A stretch of 64,000 nt of DNA from Alcanivorax sp. DP30 (lineage in GTDB: Bacteria; Pseudomonadota; Gammaproteobacteria; Pseudomonadales; Alcanivoracaceae). Shown here piece by piece: positions 23,839 to 33,302 of the stretch. The notes under the pieces are model-generated. The model was not told the DNA's origin. It made no database searches and saw nothing but the letters and a program-made list of their open reading frames with translations. The position numbers were made by a program, and so were the translations under genes. Numbering within the stretch: the stretch's first letter is position 1; each line of letters starts with the position of its first letter. The stretch covers positions 683,317 to 747,316 of the forward strand of contig NZ_WTUY01000005.1 in the NCBI RefSeq assembly GCF_009882945.1, read 5' to 3'.

Positions 23839-26013
23839 CTACTGAAGATAAATGGCTTCGGGATTCTCGCCATCTTTTACAAGGACTTTACCGATCACCG
23901 TCCCCATTACACCGTTATCCGCCATTTTTTGCAGTGAAGTGGTGAGGGTTTCCTGCGCCAGGCAGAAAAGCAGGCCGCCGCTGGTTTGTGGATCGCAAAG
24001 GGCGGTGAGCAACATGTCTGAGACGGCGTTGCTCCAGCGGCATTGCATCAGGCTTTGTCGGTTGGCCTCGCTGAGGGAGCTTGCCACTCCGTTCTCGATC
24101 AGGGACAGGGTGCCGGGTAACAGGGGGATCTTGTCTGTTTCCAGAGCCATGCTCACATCACTTTGCTGGCAGATTTCCAGCAAATGCCCAAGCAGGCCGA
24201 AGCCGGTGATGTCAGTACAGGCGTTTACCGGTTGATGCTGGAGGGCATCTCGGGCGTCCCCATTACTTTTTAACAGTGTGTCGAACGTGGTTGCCAGCCA
24301 GTCTCCATGAAGCTTGCCGCCGTGCATCATGGCGGCCAATTGTACGCCGCTGCCGAGTGGCTTGGTCAGCACGATGGCATCGCCGGGACGGGCGCCGGAT
24401 TTTTGCCAGATGTTGGCTGGCAAGGCTGCCCCGTTAACGGTGAAGCCCGCCGCCATCTGCGGCCCTTCAGTGGTATGTCCGCCCACCAGGGTGCAACCCG
24501 CCTGGTTCAGTTCCTCCACGGCCCCTGCCATCAGCCGTTGCAGATCGCGGCCCTGCAAACGTGGGTGGTGCCAGTTCAGGGTAATGTTGGCCAGCGCCGA
24601 GTGGGGGCGGGCATTCATGGCATAAAGATCACTGAGGCTGTGTAACGCTGCAATGCGACCGAACAGATAAGGATCATCGATAAAAGCAGGAAAGAAATCC
24701 AGACTCTGCACCAATCGCTGATCCGCAGGCCAATCGATCACGGCGGCATCGTCGGCGGTATCCACGCCGGCGTCGATGCCTGGATTGAGATGGGGTTGCA
24801 GCGTAGAAAGCGCTTCACTCAGAGCATCGCTGCCGACCTTGGCGCCACAGCCTGCACAGTGCAGGGCATGCGGGTCCGGTTGCGGCGGGGCCATGGTGGG
24901 CAATTGATCCTGAAACTTGTCCATGAAGGCGCGATCGATGCGATCTTTCCAGCGCCAGACCCAGCCACCGGACAGGCTCAATGCGCCGCCCCGGCTGGCC
25001 ACTGCATCCTTGCCTCCGGCAGATAGAAGGGAAAGAAACCTGGTTTGCGGTCGGTATGGTTGCAAGGGGTGGCCCTGAATCGCCGCACGCAGGTTGGCGG
25101 CCAGGGTCTTGGCCTGTCGCACCGCATAGACCCCTGCCTTGGGCAGGGGACGGGGAAAGGCGGCGCAGTCGCCGGCGGCAAATACGCGGCTATCACTGTG
25201 GCTTTGCAGGGTGTCGTGAATCTTGACGAAGCCTCGTTCATCGCAGGCCAGATCACTGTTTTCAAACAATCCGATGCCGCGTACACCAGTGCACCACAGC
25301 ACCTGATCTGCCTCAACAGGCTTGCCGTTGGCCACAAGGGTACCATGCTGATTTTCCACCACGGTGTTTGGCTGCAGGCGGATGCCATAGGCATCGAGGC
25401 GGGCCTGCATTTTTTTCCGAACCCTGTGGGGAAAACCGGGTAACAGGTCACTGCCAGAAATCAGGGACAGGGATGTCGACTTCTGTTGCTGGCGGAGGTA
25501 CTCGGCGATGGCCAGCACCATTTCGGTGCCGCCTGCGCCGGCGCCCACGACCGCCAGAGATGTTTCATCGCTTTCGGCCAACCAGCGCCGCCAGCGTGAA
25601 TAAAAGTCGCTCACCGGTTTCACGGGCACTACCTGCTCAGGTACAGCCTGCCCCAGCGGAGACAGGTCCGGCGTGGCGCCCACATCGAGACTGAGCCAGT
25701 CGTAATCCAGTTGGCTGCCATCGCTCAGGAAAAGCCGCCGTTGCGCGGTGTCGATACGGGTAACGGCGGCCTGAATGAAGCGAGTGCCGGTGGCCAGACA
25801 AAGCCGATAGAGATCCACGTGGGTGTCTTCCAGGCGGTAATGCCCGGCGATCAGTCCCGGCAACATGCCGGAATAGGCACTGAGGGGATCCGGGGACACC
25901 AGGGTAATGCGCAACCCGGGTATCGGATCCATGGCCAGCATGCGCAGGGCCAGACAGTGGCTGTGGCCACCGCCTGCCAGCACCAGATCCAGATTGGCAG
26001 GAGAGGTCATCAC
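23839..26013 (-). CDS. selD: NADH dehydrogenase-like flavoprotein fused to selenide, water dikinase
   Basis: A 724-residue fusion. Residues 1-about 370 are a type II NADH dehydrogenase-like FAD/NAD-binding domain (VLAGGGHSHCLALRML at the start, AVVGAGAGGTEM near 160, CAAFPRPLPKAGVYAVRQA). From about 380 the SelD domain follows, with HCAGCGAK (Cys389, Lys392; cysteine rather than selenocysteine), DDAAVIDW and ALANITLNWHHP, and TDITGFGLLGHL. SelD makes selenophosphate from selenide and ATP. The fused oxidoreductase may supply or protect the reduced selenium. The start overlaps the phzF stop by 4 bases (ATGA). The neighbouring ABC transporter completes a selenium module. Confidence 0.9.
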   Translation of the reverse strand: MMTSPANLDLVLAGGGHSHCLALRMLAMDPIPGLRITLVSPDPLSAYSGMLPGLIAGHYRLEDTHVDLYRLCLATGTRFIQAAVTRIDTAQRRLFLSDGSQLDYDWLSLDVGATPDLSPLGQAVPEQVVPVKPVSDFYSRWRRWLAESDETSLAVVGAGAGGTEMVLAIAEYLRQQQKSTSLSLISGSDLLPGFPHRVRKKMQARLDAYGIRLQPNTVVENQHGTLVANGKPVEADQVLWCTGVRGIGLFENSDLACDERGFVKIHDTLQSHSDSRVFAAGDCAAFPRPLPKAGVYAVRQAKTLAANLRAAIQGHPLQPYRPQTRFLSLLSAGGKDAVASRGGALSLSGGWVWRWKDRIDRAFMDKFQDQLPTMAPPQPDPHALHCAGCGAKVGSDALSEALSTLQPHLNPGIDAGVDTADDAAVIDWPADQRLVQSLDFFPAFIDDPYLFGRIAALHSLSDLYAMNARPHSALANITLNWHHPRLQGRDLQRLMAGAVEELNQAGCTLVGGHTTEGPQMAAGFTVNGAALPANIWQKSGARPGDAIVLTKPLGSGVQLAAMMHGGKLHGDWLATTFDTLLKSNGDARDALQHQPVNACTDITGFGLLGHLLEICQQSDVSMALETDKIPLLPGTLSLIENGVASSLSEANRQSLMQCRWSNAVSDMLLTALCDPQTSGGLLFCLAQETLTTSLQKMADNGVMGTVIGKVLVKDGENPEAIYLQ

Positions 26014-26783
26014 AGCAGTATCTCGCCTTTCAGATAGCAGCGTGCTTCACCGCTGATACTCACCCGGTCGCCATTGAGATTGCAGAACAGCTCTCCGCCC
26101 CGGGGCGAAACCTGGCGAGCGTGCAGCTGTGTCTTTTCCAGTTGATCAGCCCAGTAAGGCACCAGGGAGCAGTGGGCTGAACCGGTAACCGGGTCTTCTG
26201 GTACCCCTTTGGCTGGAGCAAAGAAGCGACTGACAAAGTCACAATCATCACCGCGAGCGGTGATCATCACGGCAAAAGTGTCCAGCTGTGCGATGGCGGC
26301 CATGTCCGGTTGAAACTGACGCACCTGTTCGGCGCTGTCCAGTACCACCAGAGTGTCGCGGGCCTGGAGCGCGGTCTGGATGCTGACCCCCAGTGCCTTC
26401 TCAAACGGCTGTACATCGACCACCGGCTTGCCGGGGCGGGCAGGAAAATCCAGCGTCAGGCGGTTGCCATCCCGACTCACAAAAAGCGGCCCGGAGGCGG
26501 AGCTGAAGCTTACCCGTTCGCCGGGAAAACCCAGGGCATTGAACACGACCCAGGCCGCCGCCAGGGTGGCATGGCCACACAGGTCAACTTCAACGGTGGG
26601 GGTGAACCAGCGCAAGGCATATCCCTGTTCGTCCGGCACGATAAAGGCGGTTTCAGACAGGTTGTTTTCCTGGGCAATGTTCTGCAAAAGGGCATCATCT
26701 GGCCAGGCCTCAAGCGGCACTACCGCCGCAGGATTGCCGCTGAACAGCGAAGAGGTGAAAGCATCAACCTGATAAAGCTTCAT
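26010..26783 (-). CDS. PhzF-family epimerase/isomerase-like protein
   Basis: A 257-residue protein of the diaminopimelate-epimerase fold in the PhzF family. The N-terminus MKLYQVDAFTSSLFSGNPAAVV, the NNLSETAFI motif with the catalytic Glu (about 45), VDLCGHATLAAA (about 68-79) and PVTGSAHCSL (about 199-208) are diagnostic. Family enzymes catalyse varied isomerisations; the substrate is unknown. The ATG at 26783 has AAGGA 5 bases upstream. It overlaps selD by 4 bases, so it is translationally coupled to the selenium gene, which could reflect chance operon membership. Confidence 0.85.
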   Translation of the reverse strand: MKLYQVDAFTSSLFSGNPAAVVPLEAWPDDALLQNIAQENNLSETAFIVPDEQGYALRWFTPTVEVDLCGHATLAAAWVVFNALGFPGERVSFSSASGPLFVSRDGNRLTLDFPARPGKPVVDVQPFEKALGVSIQTALQARDTLVVLDSAEQVRQFQPDMAAIAQLDTFAVMITARGDDCDFVSRFFAPAKGVPEDPVTGSAHCSLVPYWADQLEKTQLHARQVSPRGGELFCNLNGDRVSISGEARCYLKGEILL

Positions 26784-26921
26784 GAGGGTCCTTGTTTTGT
26801 CGCTGGAAGCCAGACGCCTGGAGCCAATAATCAACAAATGGGTTGCAGACAATGAGGATAAAGGGGGACCGCGTTCTCCTCCAACCGTTAGCCTGGTTTG
26901 TTCTGGCGTCCGGCACTCTAC

Positions 26922-28409
26922 TCACATCACTCCGTGTCCCGGTTTGAGTCGTAATCGTTTGCGGATTCCCCGTGACAGGGCATCCACCAGCAGATTCAGC
27001 ATTACGGTGGCAAGAATCAGTATCAGGGTGCGGTCAAACCGAAACTCCGCCACGCTGGAATCAATGTAGAAGCCAAGGGTGTGAATGCCAAGGATTCCAA
27101 GAACGGCGGTTTCCCGCATGATTACTTCCCAGCGGTAGAGCAGAAATGCCAGCAGGTTGGGGCTGATGCGCGGTAGCACTTCCCAGGCGTAGCGGTTGAG
27201 GCCGGTGGGTGCATCGTCTCGCAAGCGCAGGCTTTCGCTGAAACGGCCGGTCAGGTGCGCGACGATGGCGCCAGTATGCAAAGCCAGTGCGAGTATGCCA
27301 GGGAGCATGGACGGGCCGAGCAGAATAAGAAAGAAGAAGGCGAGGAAGAATTCCGGTGTTGTGCGCAGTATCACCAACAGGCCATGGCCACCGAGACGGG
27401 AAAGACGATTACCGAATAGCGGTGAGATCAGCGGGAACAGCAACAGCGATAGCAGTGCGGTCACCAGCAGCGCCCCCATGCCCAGCACCAGGGTCTGCCA
27501 CAGGCCCGGCCAAAGTTGCTGGTGCCAGAGAACGTTCAGCCATTGCAGGAGTTCGTGTAGCCCACCACCCTGACGCAGGGGGGCGGGCACCAGGTCCTCG
27601 GTAACAAAGCGAATCAGAATCTCGGGTTTGAGATGCAATGCGGGGGGCGCCCAGGCCACTGCGGCAAGTACATAGGCTGGAATCAGGGCGGGGCGCAACC
27701 ACCAGCGCAGGGTGAAGATAAGCAGGAAAAACAGATAAAGCAGGGCGGCGCCCTGATCGTAATGGCCCTCGCGAAAGGCGGTTTCCAGATGGAAACCGAG
27801 GGTGGGCAAGCCGATGAAACCAAGAATGGCAGAGGCACGAATGGCGCATTCAAGCCGGTAGCCGCCGTAGGCCTTGAAGGCGTTCCACACCAGAGGCAGT
27901 CGGGCATAAAAAAAGATGCTGATGGCGCTGCTGCGACTGGGAAGTGCAGCGGCAGGGGCCGGGTCCGCCTCTTCCAGAAATTCGCCAAATACCTTGGCAA
28001 AAATACCGCTGTAGGGAATGGCGATGGCCAGCACGGCGGTAACGGTGCTGAGACCAGTGAGCTGCAACAGCAGCAGCCCCCAGAACAGTTCATGGACCGC
28101 GCGCACGCTGGCAGCCACGGCACGGACGGCACGCCACTGCCAGCACATGGCCATGAGAAAACCGGCAAGGGCGCCCAGTGCTGTGCCTTGCCAGGCAAAC
28201 GCCAGGGTATTGGCAATGGCCCGCCAGAGAAATTCCGTGGAGAAAAAATCCGGAGCCAGGAAGCCCTGTGCCATACGCATCAGTTCCTGACCGGGAGAGG
28301 CGCGAGCGATGCTCAGATCGGCAAATGCGAACGCAAGCAGGCCGACCAGTGCCAGGGCGCCGCTGGCACGACGCCAGCCGCTGGCGGTGGTGTTAAGCGC
28401 CGGGCTCAT
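26922..28409 (-). CDS. Fused PhnE-type ABC permease (two permease halves), putative selenium-oxyanion transporter
   Basis: A 495-residue inner-membrane protein with about 12 hydrophobic segments arranged as two permease units, about 1-235 and 280-495. Each carries the EAA-type loop near its end: first half RLPLVWNAFKAYGGYRLECAIRASAILGFIG, second half LPRISPNLLAFLLYRWEVI followed by RETAVLGILG (the loops are given in parts). A single-chain double permease replaces the usual homodimer. It overlaps the ATPase gene by 4 bases. Family: phosphonate-type transporters; selenate specificity is inferred from the binding protein and selD. Confidence 0.75.
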   Translation of the reverse strand: MSPALNTTASGWRRASGALALVGLLAFAFADLSIARASPGQELMRMAQGFLAPDFFSTEFLWRAIANTLAFAWQGTALGALAGFLMAMCWQWRAVRAVAASVRAVHELFWGLLLLQLTGLSTVTAVLAIAIPYSGIFAKVFGEFLEEADPAPAAALPSRSSAISIFFYARLPLVWNAFKAYGGYRLECAIRASAILGFIGLPTLGFHLETAFREGHYDQGAALLYLFFLLIFTLRWWLRPALIPAYVLAAVAWAPPALHLKPEILIRFVTEDLVPAPLRQGGGLHELLQWLNVLWHQQLWPGLWQTLVLGMGALLVTALLSLLLFPLISPLFGNRLSRLGGHGLLVILRTTPEFFLAFFFLILLGPSMLPGILALALHTGAIVAHLTGRFSESLRLRDDAPTGLNRYAWEVLPRISPNLLAFLLYRWEVIMRETAVLGILGIHTLGFYIDSSVAEFRFDRTLILILATVMLNLLVDALSRGIRKRLRLKPGHGVM

Positions 28410-29053
28410 TGGTAGAGCGTGTCCAGATCCGACAGGGTCAGACTGTCGCTGGCAGCATCCAGGACGATCTCCCCATCACGCAGACCGATGATTCGCGTGC
28501 AGCATTGCAGGGCGAGACTGCGATCATGGAGCGCCACCACGGCGGTGTCATGACGCGCCAGTATCTGTTGCAGTAAGGCCAGGCCATGATGCTCGTCGAC
28601 GCTGGATACGGGTTCATCGGCCAGAAGAATCGTACGCTGGCTGTAGATTGCCCGACCCAGGGCAACACGTTGTGCCTGGCCTCCTGACAGTCGATCCACG
28701 CTAGTGAACAATTTGTCTTGCAGTCCAAGCTGCTCAGTGAGTTCGGCAATGGCCTGTTTGTGCTGGCGGGAAGGAAGGATCAGGTTACGCAGATTGCTGA
28801 GACTGTTATGGCGGTCCAGTGCACCCATGTAGATGTTGTGAAACACGCTGAGCATGGGGACCAGGTCCGCATTCTGCGGGCACCAGGCGACGTTGTCGGC
28901 CTGTTGCTGGCGCAGGGCGGCAAGCAGTGTGGATTTACCGGCCCCGGAAGGGCCCAGCAAGGCGACCTGTTCGCCCGCTGCGATCTCAAGGCTGAGGTTG
29001 TCGAACACGGCTTGGCCGGGGTGGCCAAGCCGTGCTTGCTGGAGCCGGAACAC
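28406..29053 (-). CDS. PhnC-type ABC transporter ATPase
   Basis: A 215-residue ATPase with Walker A GPSGAGKST (about 34-42), Q-loop WCPQNADL, signature LSGGQAQRVALGRA and Walker B TILLADEPVSSVDE. It is slightly short for a PhnC protein (about 250). It overlaps the permease gene by 4 bases and begins 2 bases after the binding-protein stop, so the three make one operon with the binding protein first. It would energise uptake of the ligand of the adjacent binding protein. Confidence 0.82.
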   Translation of the reverse strand: MFRLQQARLGHPGQAVFDNLSLEIAAGEQVALLGPSGAGKSTLLAALRQQQADNVAWCPQNADLVPMLSVFHNIYMGALDRHNSLSNLRNLILPSRQHKQAIAELTEQLGLQDKLFTSVDRLSGGQAQRVALGRAIYSQRTILLADEPVSSVDEHHGLALLQQILARHDTAVVALHDRSLALQCCTRIIGLRDGEIVLDAASDSLTLSDLDTLYQ

Positions 29054-29055
29054 GA

Positions 29056-29931
29056 TCAGGGCGCGTCCAGCAGTCCGATTTCCTGAGCAGTTTCTTCAAT
29101 GGGTGCATAATCCGCGTTGCTGGCGGGAATGAATTTCTCCCGCGGGAACGCGCTCAGGAGCACTGGATCCTGAATGGCCAGAAGTGCATCCGTGACACGC
29201 TGGCTGAAACCTGCGCCAAAATTTTCGTCCAGGTCGCCACGAATTGTCCAGTGATAATCCGGGTACGCCGGGGTTTCCCAGATAACCTGAACCTTGCTGG
29301 TGTCGATCTTGCCTTCTTCCAGCTCCCGCTCCCAGACCTTGAAGTTTACTGCGCCAGTGGCGTAAGCGCCGCTCTGAACCAGGGCGATGGTACGACTGTG
29401 ATCACCGGAAAAACCCACTTTGTCGAACAGGGCTTCCGGCGTTTTGCCAAAGGTGTCTCGCAGATAGAATTCCGGCATCAGGCGCCCGGAGGTGCTGCCC
29501 TTGGAGCCGAAGGTGAATGATGGCTGTTGGGTAAAGGCTTCGGTGAGTGTGTCAGTCGCTTCAAGGCCGGTGCTGGTATTGGCAATGAAGTAACTTTTGA
29601 ACGCGGTGTCTTCCTGGCCTTGGGCAATGGCCTGGGAACCGGGAACCAGACGGCGGGCTTGCACACCGGACAGACCGCCAAACCAGGCCATCTGGACTTC
29701 GTCGTTACGGAATGCGGTAACCGCGGCGGCGTAGGATTTTACGGGTACATACTTCACCGGTACGCCCAGTTGCTCTTCCAGATACTGGGCCACTCCGCCG
29801 AAGCGTTTTTCCAGTTGTGACTCATCCTGGTCCGGGATAGCGGTAAAGGTGAAAGTGCTCTGGTTGGGCTCTTTGCTACAGGCAGACAGCAGCACTGCCG
29901 CCAGCAGGGTGGCAAGAATCTTGAAACGCAT
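29056..29931 (-). CDS. Putative selenate (phosphonate-type) ABC transporter substrate-binding lipoprotein
   Basis: A 291-residue periplasmic binding protein with a lipoprotein signal (LLSACS, Cys at about 18). The body is PhnD/PtxB-like: FTAIPDQDESQLEKRF, LGVPVKYVPVKSYAAAV, MAWFGGLSGVQAR and FGSKGSTSGRLMPEF. Phosphonate-type binding proteins next to selD belong to a group annotated as putative selenate transporters; that and the position upstream of selD support the role, but no uptake experiment is visible here. It is the first gene of the ABC operon. Confidence 0.75.
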   Translation of the reverse strand: MRFKILATLLAAVLLSACSKEPNQSTFTFTAIPDQDESQLEKRFGGVAQYLEEQLGVPVKYVPVKSYAAAVTAFRNDEVQMAWFGGLSGVQARRLVPGSQAIAQGQEDTAFKSYFIANTSTGLEATDTLTEAFTQQPSFTFGSKGSTSGRLMPEFYLRDTFGKTPEALFDKVGFSGDHSRTIALVQSGAYATGAVNFKVWERELEEGKIDTSKVQVIWETPAYPDYHWTIRGDLDENFGAGFSQRVTDALLAIQDPVLLSAFPREKFIPASNADYAPIEETAQEIGLLDAP

Positions 29932-30334
29932 TGTCAGCTCCGTTCAATAGGGAGGCTTACCGGACAGGAAGGCGAATGATCAATGTCACGGGCCCGGCGA
30001 TACGCGACAGGTTGATTATATAGAAGTGGGACAGTGGGGCGCCACTGAAGCGACGAGCTACGCTCGGTCGGATAGACAAACCCGAAAAGTTCCCGGGCTT
30101 CAGAGTATCTGCGGAGCTACTGCAGGAACGTAGCGGAGCGGAGTAACGCACGCAGTGCGGCCCCGAAGGGGGGAGCGCAGCGAATAACCTGACTGCAAGC
30201 GATCCGGGTCTGGGCGAGGAAGCTGAAAGAGCTAAAGCGGAGGTGTGTTGCGACATGGGGCGATGGGCATTCGCCCATTACCGCCCAACAGAAGAAGACT
30301 GTGGTCACCCCGGTTTTGGTTTTGCTTTCAGCGT
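29932..30334. other. Intergenic region between the selenium ABC operon and cti
   Basis: This 403-base gap is GC-rich with several short inverted repeats. ATGGGC/GCCCAT at 30263-30278 forms a small stem, and the stretch 30143-30173 (GTAACGCACGCAGTGCGGCC then CCGAAGGGGGG) has a look-alike at 37646-37684. It contains the end of cti and the promoter of the ABC operon, although no clear -35/-10 pair can be named. No gene is seen. Confidence 0.4.
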
Positions 30335-32650
30335 CTACAGATTCTTATAACGATTCATGTCCAGCACACCGGCCTGGGTGGGTTCGTTGGCTTCCATGTA
30401 GCGGGTCATGGCGTGGAAGTAGTGCCAGAACTGTGGATGGGTACGACGCACGCCATATTGGTCTACGACCCGGGTAAAGGATTCTTCATCCTCCACTGCA
30501 TTCATCTGTCGAACAAAATCCGCCAGGGCGCCCTGTTCGATATTGAACATGAAATTGGGATAGCTACTGAGAACGCCGGGGTAGAGGGTCAGGGTGTCCA
30601 ACTCAGGCTGAAAGCGCATGTCTTCGTTGAACATGAACGCCACGTTGCTGTGGGCACGATTGCGGAACAGGGTATAGATTTCTTGCTCGCCGTTTTCATT
30701 TTCCACTCGAATCATGCTCACTTCCGGCAGGTAGTCGATAGCCTTGAGATTACCGGCACGTCGGGATGCCAGTTGGCTGAGGACAATGTCTGCCTGCTGT
30801 TGCCAGGCAGAGACCTGCTTGCGGTGGCACTGTTCTCCGTCGCAACGGTTAAGTGGATCAGGGCGTGCATTGATGCTGGCAAAGCGTTGCACCAGGTTGG
30901 CATTGAATTCATTCACCGGGGTACTGGTCTGGTAGGGAATACCGGTGGGGTGGCTGGTGTCGATGCGGGCATAACTCAGTTTGAGTTTCAGTTTGCCGCC
31001 ATCCTGATACCAGTGATTGAGCACCGGTGTCCGAAGTTCGGCGGGGAAATAGCGCAGAGTGTTCTGCTCGGCACCGTTGCGGATCAGGTCAAAGTAGAGC
31101 CGGGTCTGGGCCTGATGGGTAACGGAGCCGAACACATTAAAGTTGACCACCAGGTTGTAATAGGTGCGCTCAAAGAGTGGGTAGTCCATCACCCAGGTGG
31201 TCAGCGGGTAATCACCAAGCAGACCTTTACGAACGGATGCATTGTCATGGTTGCGGAAGATGGTGAGCAGGGCGTTGCGGTTGTGTCCGTCGCCATCCCA
31301 CAGGCTTTCCCAGCCGGGACCTTTCGGCTCGTATTCCCGGTAGGCCGCCTGCCGGGCTTTCAGGTAGCTATTGCGATTTTCACTGTACTTGATCCATTCC
31401 GCCCCCATTTTCAGCAGATCCACGTTCTGGCCGGGGAGGCCGAGCAAAGGACTGACCTGTTGGCGATAGTCGGCATTGGTGATGTAAAGATCCTGTTGCG
31501 GATCCTGAAATACTGCCCAGAACTGATCGCGAATGACATCAGTGGCGATCTGGCCACGACACACCGGGCCACGAATGAAGGTGCGTACGAAGTACTCTGC
31601 ATTATCCAGCATGAACTGATAACGGGCTTTCGCCGGAATGGCTGCAAAAGTCAGGAAGGGATTGGCCTGGTCTGCATATTCGTATCCGGGAAGGCTTTCT
31701 ACCTGCCAGCTATCACTGAAAAACAGGTCGCGGGTGCGCGCCAGTTTTTCCGGGTTGAGCGCGAAGGTGATGTGGGTCTTGTGAACCAGGGTGCCAGTGA
31801 CCGGCGCTAATCTGTACCAGAAATTTTCCGGTGGTGCGTCGTTGGGGCGCACCGTGGGAACCGGAGCCATGGGTTCACCGGGAGGTGTTGAGGAGCGCAC
31901 CAGTTTGAAAAAATGATCCGGGGCAGAGCCGTCTTCCTCGCCAAAATAGAGGTGAGCCAGATAGAGGTGTTCGAATAGCCAGCGAGCCACCAGTGCTTCC
32001 CGTTTGCCGCTGGCGTTTAGCATTGCTTCCCAGGCTTGAATCTGTTCCCTTTCTGCGGCTGACAGTGAGAGGGGTTCCGGCTCCCTGGGGGCGCCGTCCT
32101 GCATCCAGCGGCTGAGGGTGTCGAATTCTTGGTCGGTCAGTCCGGTAACAGCCAGTGGCATGCCTTCCAGGGGATGATCATCGGCATAATCATCGAACTC
32201 TTCCGGATTGGGGCAGGTGTTTTCACGATTGATACCCAGCTGGATATCTTTAGGCAGTTTTTCGTTGGACGGAAATTGATGGCTGTGCCCAAGCTTGAGC
32301 ATTCGGTAGAGCAACGAGCCTTGCATGCCATAGGCGCTTTCCACCACGGAATAAAAGCCCTTGTCGCGCCACTGGGATGTATTCTGGGCATCAACACCAA
32401 GACGGGTAGGGTTGGCATTGTCTTCGCGGCCACCATTATAGACAGGTAGCTTGCTGGCACCCCGGTCCAGCCCATCCAGGTTTTCCATCTTGAGCTGGCA
32501 GGGAGCGTCATAGCAGCCGTGGCAAGCCAGGCATTTCTGATCGAAGATCGGGCGGATATCTTTTTGATAATCCGGTGTGGCTGCCAATGCGACGGTGCAA
32601 AGTCCAAATACTCCTGCAGCCAGTCCACCTAGTTTACGTGCCAGTGACAT
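30335..32650 (-). CDS. cti: Fatty acid cis/trans isomerase
   Basis: A 771-residue periplasmic heme protein. Signal peptide 1-23 (ending ALA), then the cytochrome-type heme motif CLACHGC (about 39-45). The rest is the Cti family sequence, including FPSNEKLPKDIQLG and EFDTLSRWMQDGAP. Cti converts cis-unsaturated acyl chains of membrane phospholipids to trans, which stiffens the membrane during solvent or heat stress. Length is close to Pseudomonas Cti (about 766). It fits a hydrocarbon-exposed organism and complements the desaturase module at 39-42 kb. It appears monocistronic. Confidence 0.9.
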   Translation of the reverse strand: MSLARKLGGLAAGVFGLCTVALAATPDYQKDIRPIFDQKCLACHGCYDAPCQLKMENLDGLDRGASKLPVYNGGREDNANPTRLGVDAQNTSQWRDKGFYSVVESAYGMQGSLLYRMLKLGHSHQFPSNEKLPKDIQLGINRENTCPNPEEFDDYADDHPLEGMPLAVTGLTDQEFDTLSRWMQDGAPREPEPLSLSAAEREQIQAWEAMLNASGKREALVARWLFEHLYLAHLYFGEEDGSAPDHFFKLVRSSTPPGEPMAPVPTVRPNDAPPENFWYRLAPVTGTLVHKTHITFALNPEKLARTRDLFFSDSWQVESLPGYEYADQANPFLTFAAIPAKARYQFMLDNAEYFVRTFIRGPVCRGQIATDVIRDQFWAVFQDPQQDLYITNADYRQQVSPLLGLPGQNVDLLKMGAEWIKYSENRNSYLKARQAAYREYEPKGPGWESLWDGDGHNRNALLTIFRNHDNASVRKGLLGDYPLTTWVMDYPLFERTYYNLVVNFNVFGSVTHQAQTRLYFDLIRNGAEQNTLRYFPAELRTPVLNHWYQDGGKLKLKLSYARIDTSHPTGIPYQTSTPVNEFNANLVQRFASINARPDPLNRCDGEQCHRKQVSAWQQQADIVLSQLASRRAGNLKAIDYLPEVSMIRVENENGEQEIYTLFRNRAHSNVAFMFNEDMRFQPELDTLTLYPGVLSSYPNFMFNIEQGALADFVRQMNAVEDEESFTRVVDQYGVRRTHPQFWHYFHAMTRYMEANEPTQAGVLDMNRYKNL

Positions 32651-32778
32651 CCGCCGTGTCCTCTTGATCTCGGGATTTTTTTGAGTCTACCGGCGGGGTT
32701 GGTGACTGGCTACCGTGGCGTCTGGAAGTAACGAAAAAGTGCGTAAAACAGTTCGTCTGTGATGCCGGAGGCTGCGAG

Positions 32779-33231
32779 TTAGAACATGGGCATCATGGCG
32801 GCCGCCCATCCGATCAACATGGCCAGCACGGCTCCGGCCGTGAGCTGGGTACGCAATTGCACGTACCAGCGCGGCAGTTCCTCATTGAACAGCATCTGTT
32901 CGGTACCCCAGAGGAACATCAACCCGGCGGAAAGCATGGGCAGGGCCAGTTCACGGGGCAGCATCAGGCCTGCCCAGCCGATAAAGGCTGCGAACACGCC
33001 GAAAAGCTGGGTGGGAAACTGGTTGGACTGGTTGAAGCGGCCGAGTACACGTCCCCAGTGAATCGCGCCGGCAAATGTGAGGGAAATGGCTGCGTAACTG
33101 ACCAGCCCCAGCAATGCAATATTGCGCCAGGATTCTGCCCAGGCCAGAGCGGCCATGAGGAACATGGGTGCAAGACTCACCAGCGTCAGGGTGCGAGTTC
33201 GGCGAATGTTGTCAGCGCGGGGTTTGGACAC
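32779..33231 (-). CDS. DUF3429 small membrane protein
   Basis: A 150-residue integral membrane protein with about five hydrophobic segments and the DUF3429 signature FAGAIHWG (about 53-60). Function unknown. It begins 71 bases from the start side of the DUF1643 gene and could share its transcript. The 128-base gap before cti (32651-32778) shows nothing notable. Confidence 0.75.
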   Translation of the reverse strand: MSKPRADNIRRTRTLTLVSLAPMFLMAALAWAESWRNIALLGLVSYAAISLTFAGAIHWGRVLGRFNQSNQFPTQLFGVFAAFIGWAGLMLPRELALPMLSAGLMFLWGTEQMLFNEELPRWYVQLRTQLTAGAVLAMLIGWAAAMMPMF

Positions 33232-33302
33232 GTCAGTTCCTCGGTACGGGCCTGTCTTATTATCCGCCTGGTGAGTGAAGGTTGGGGCAAGGCGATGATT
33301 TG

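Noticed and set aside
30245..31810. 521-codon open frame on the plus strand opposite cti
   Set aside because: It is the antisense shadow of cti; low stop-codon frequency at high GC explains it. The protein has no recognisable domain, while the opposite frame is a full Cti.
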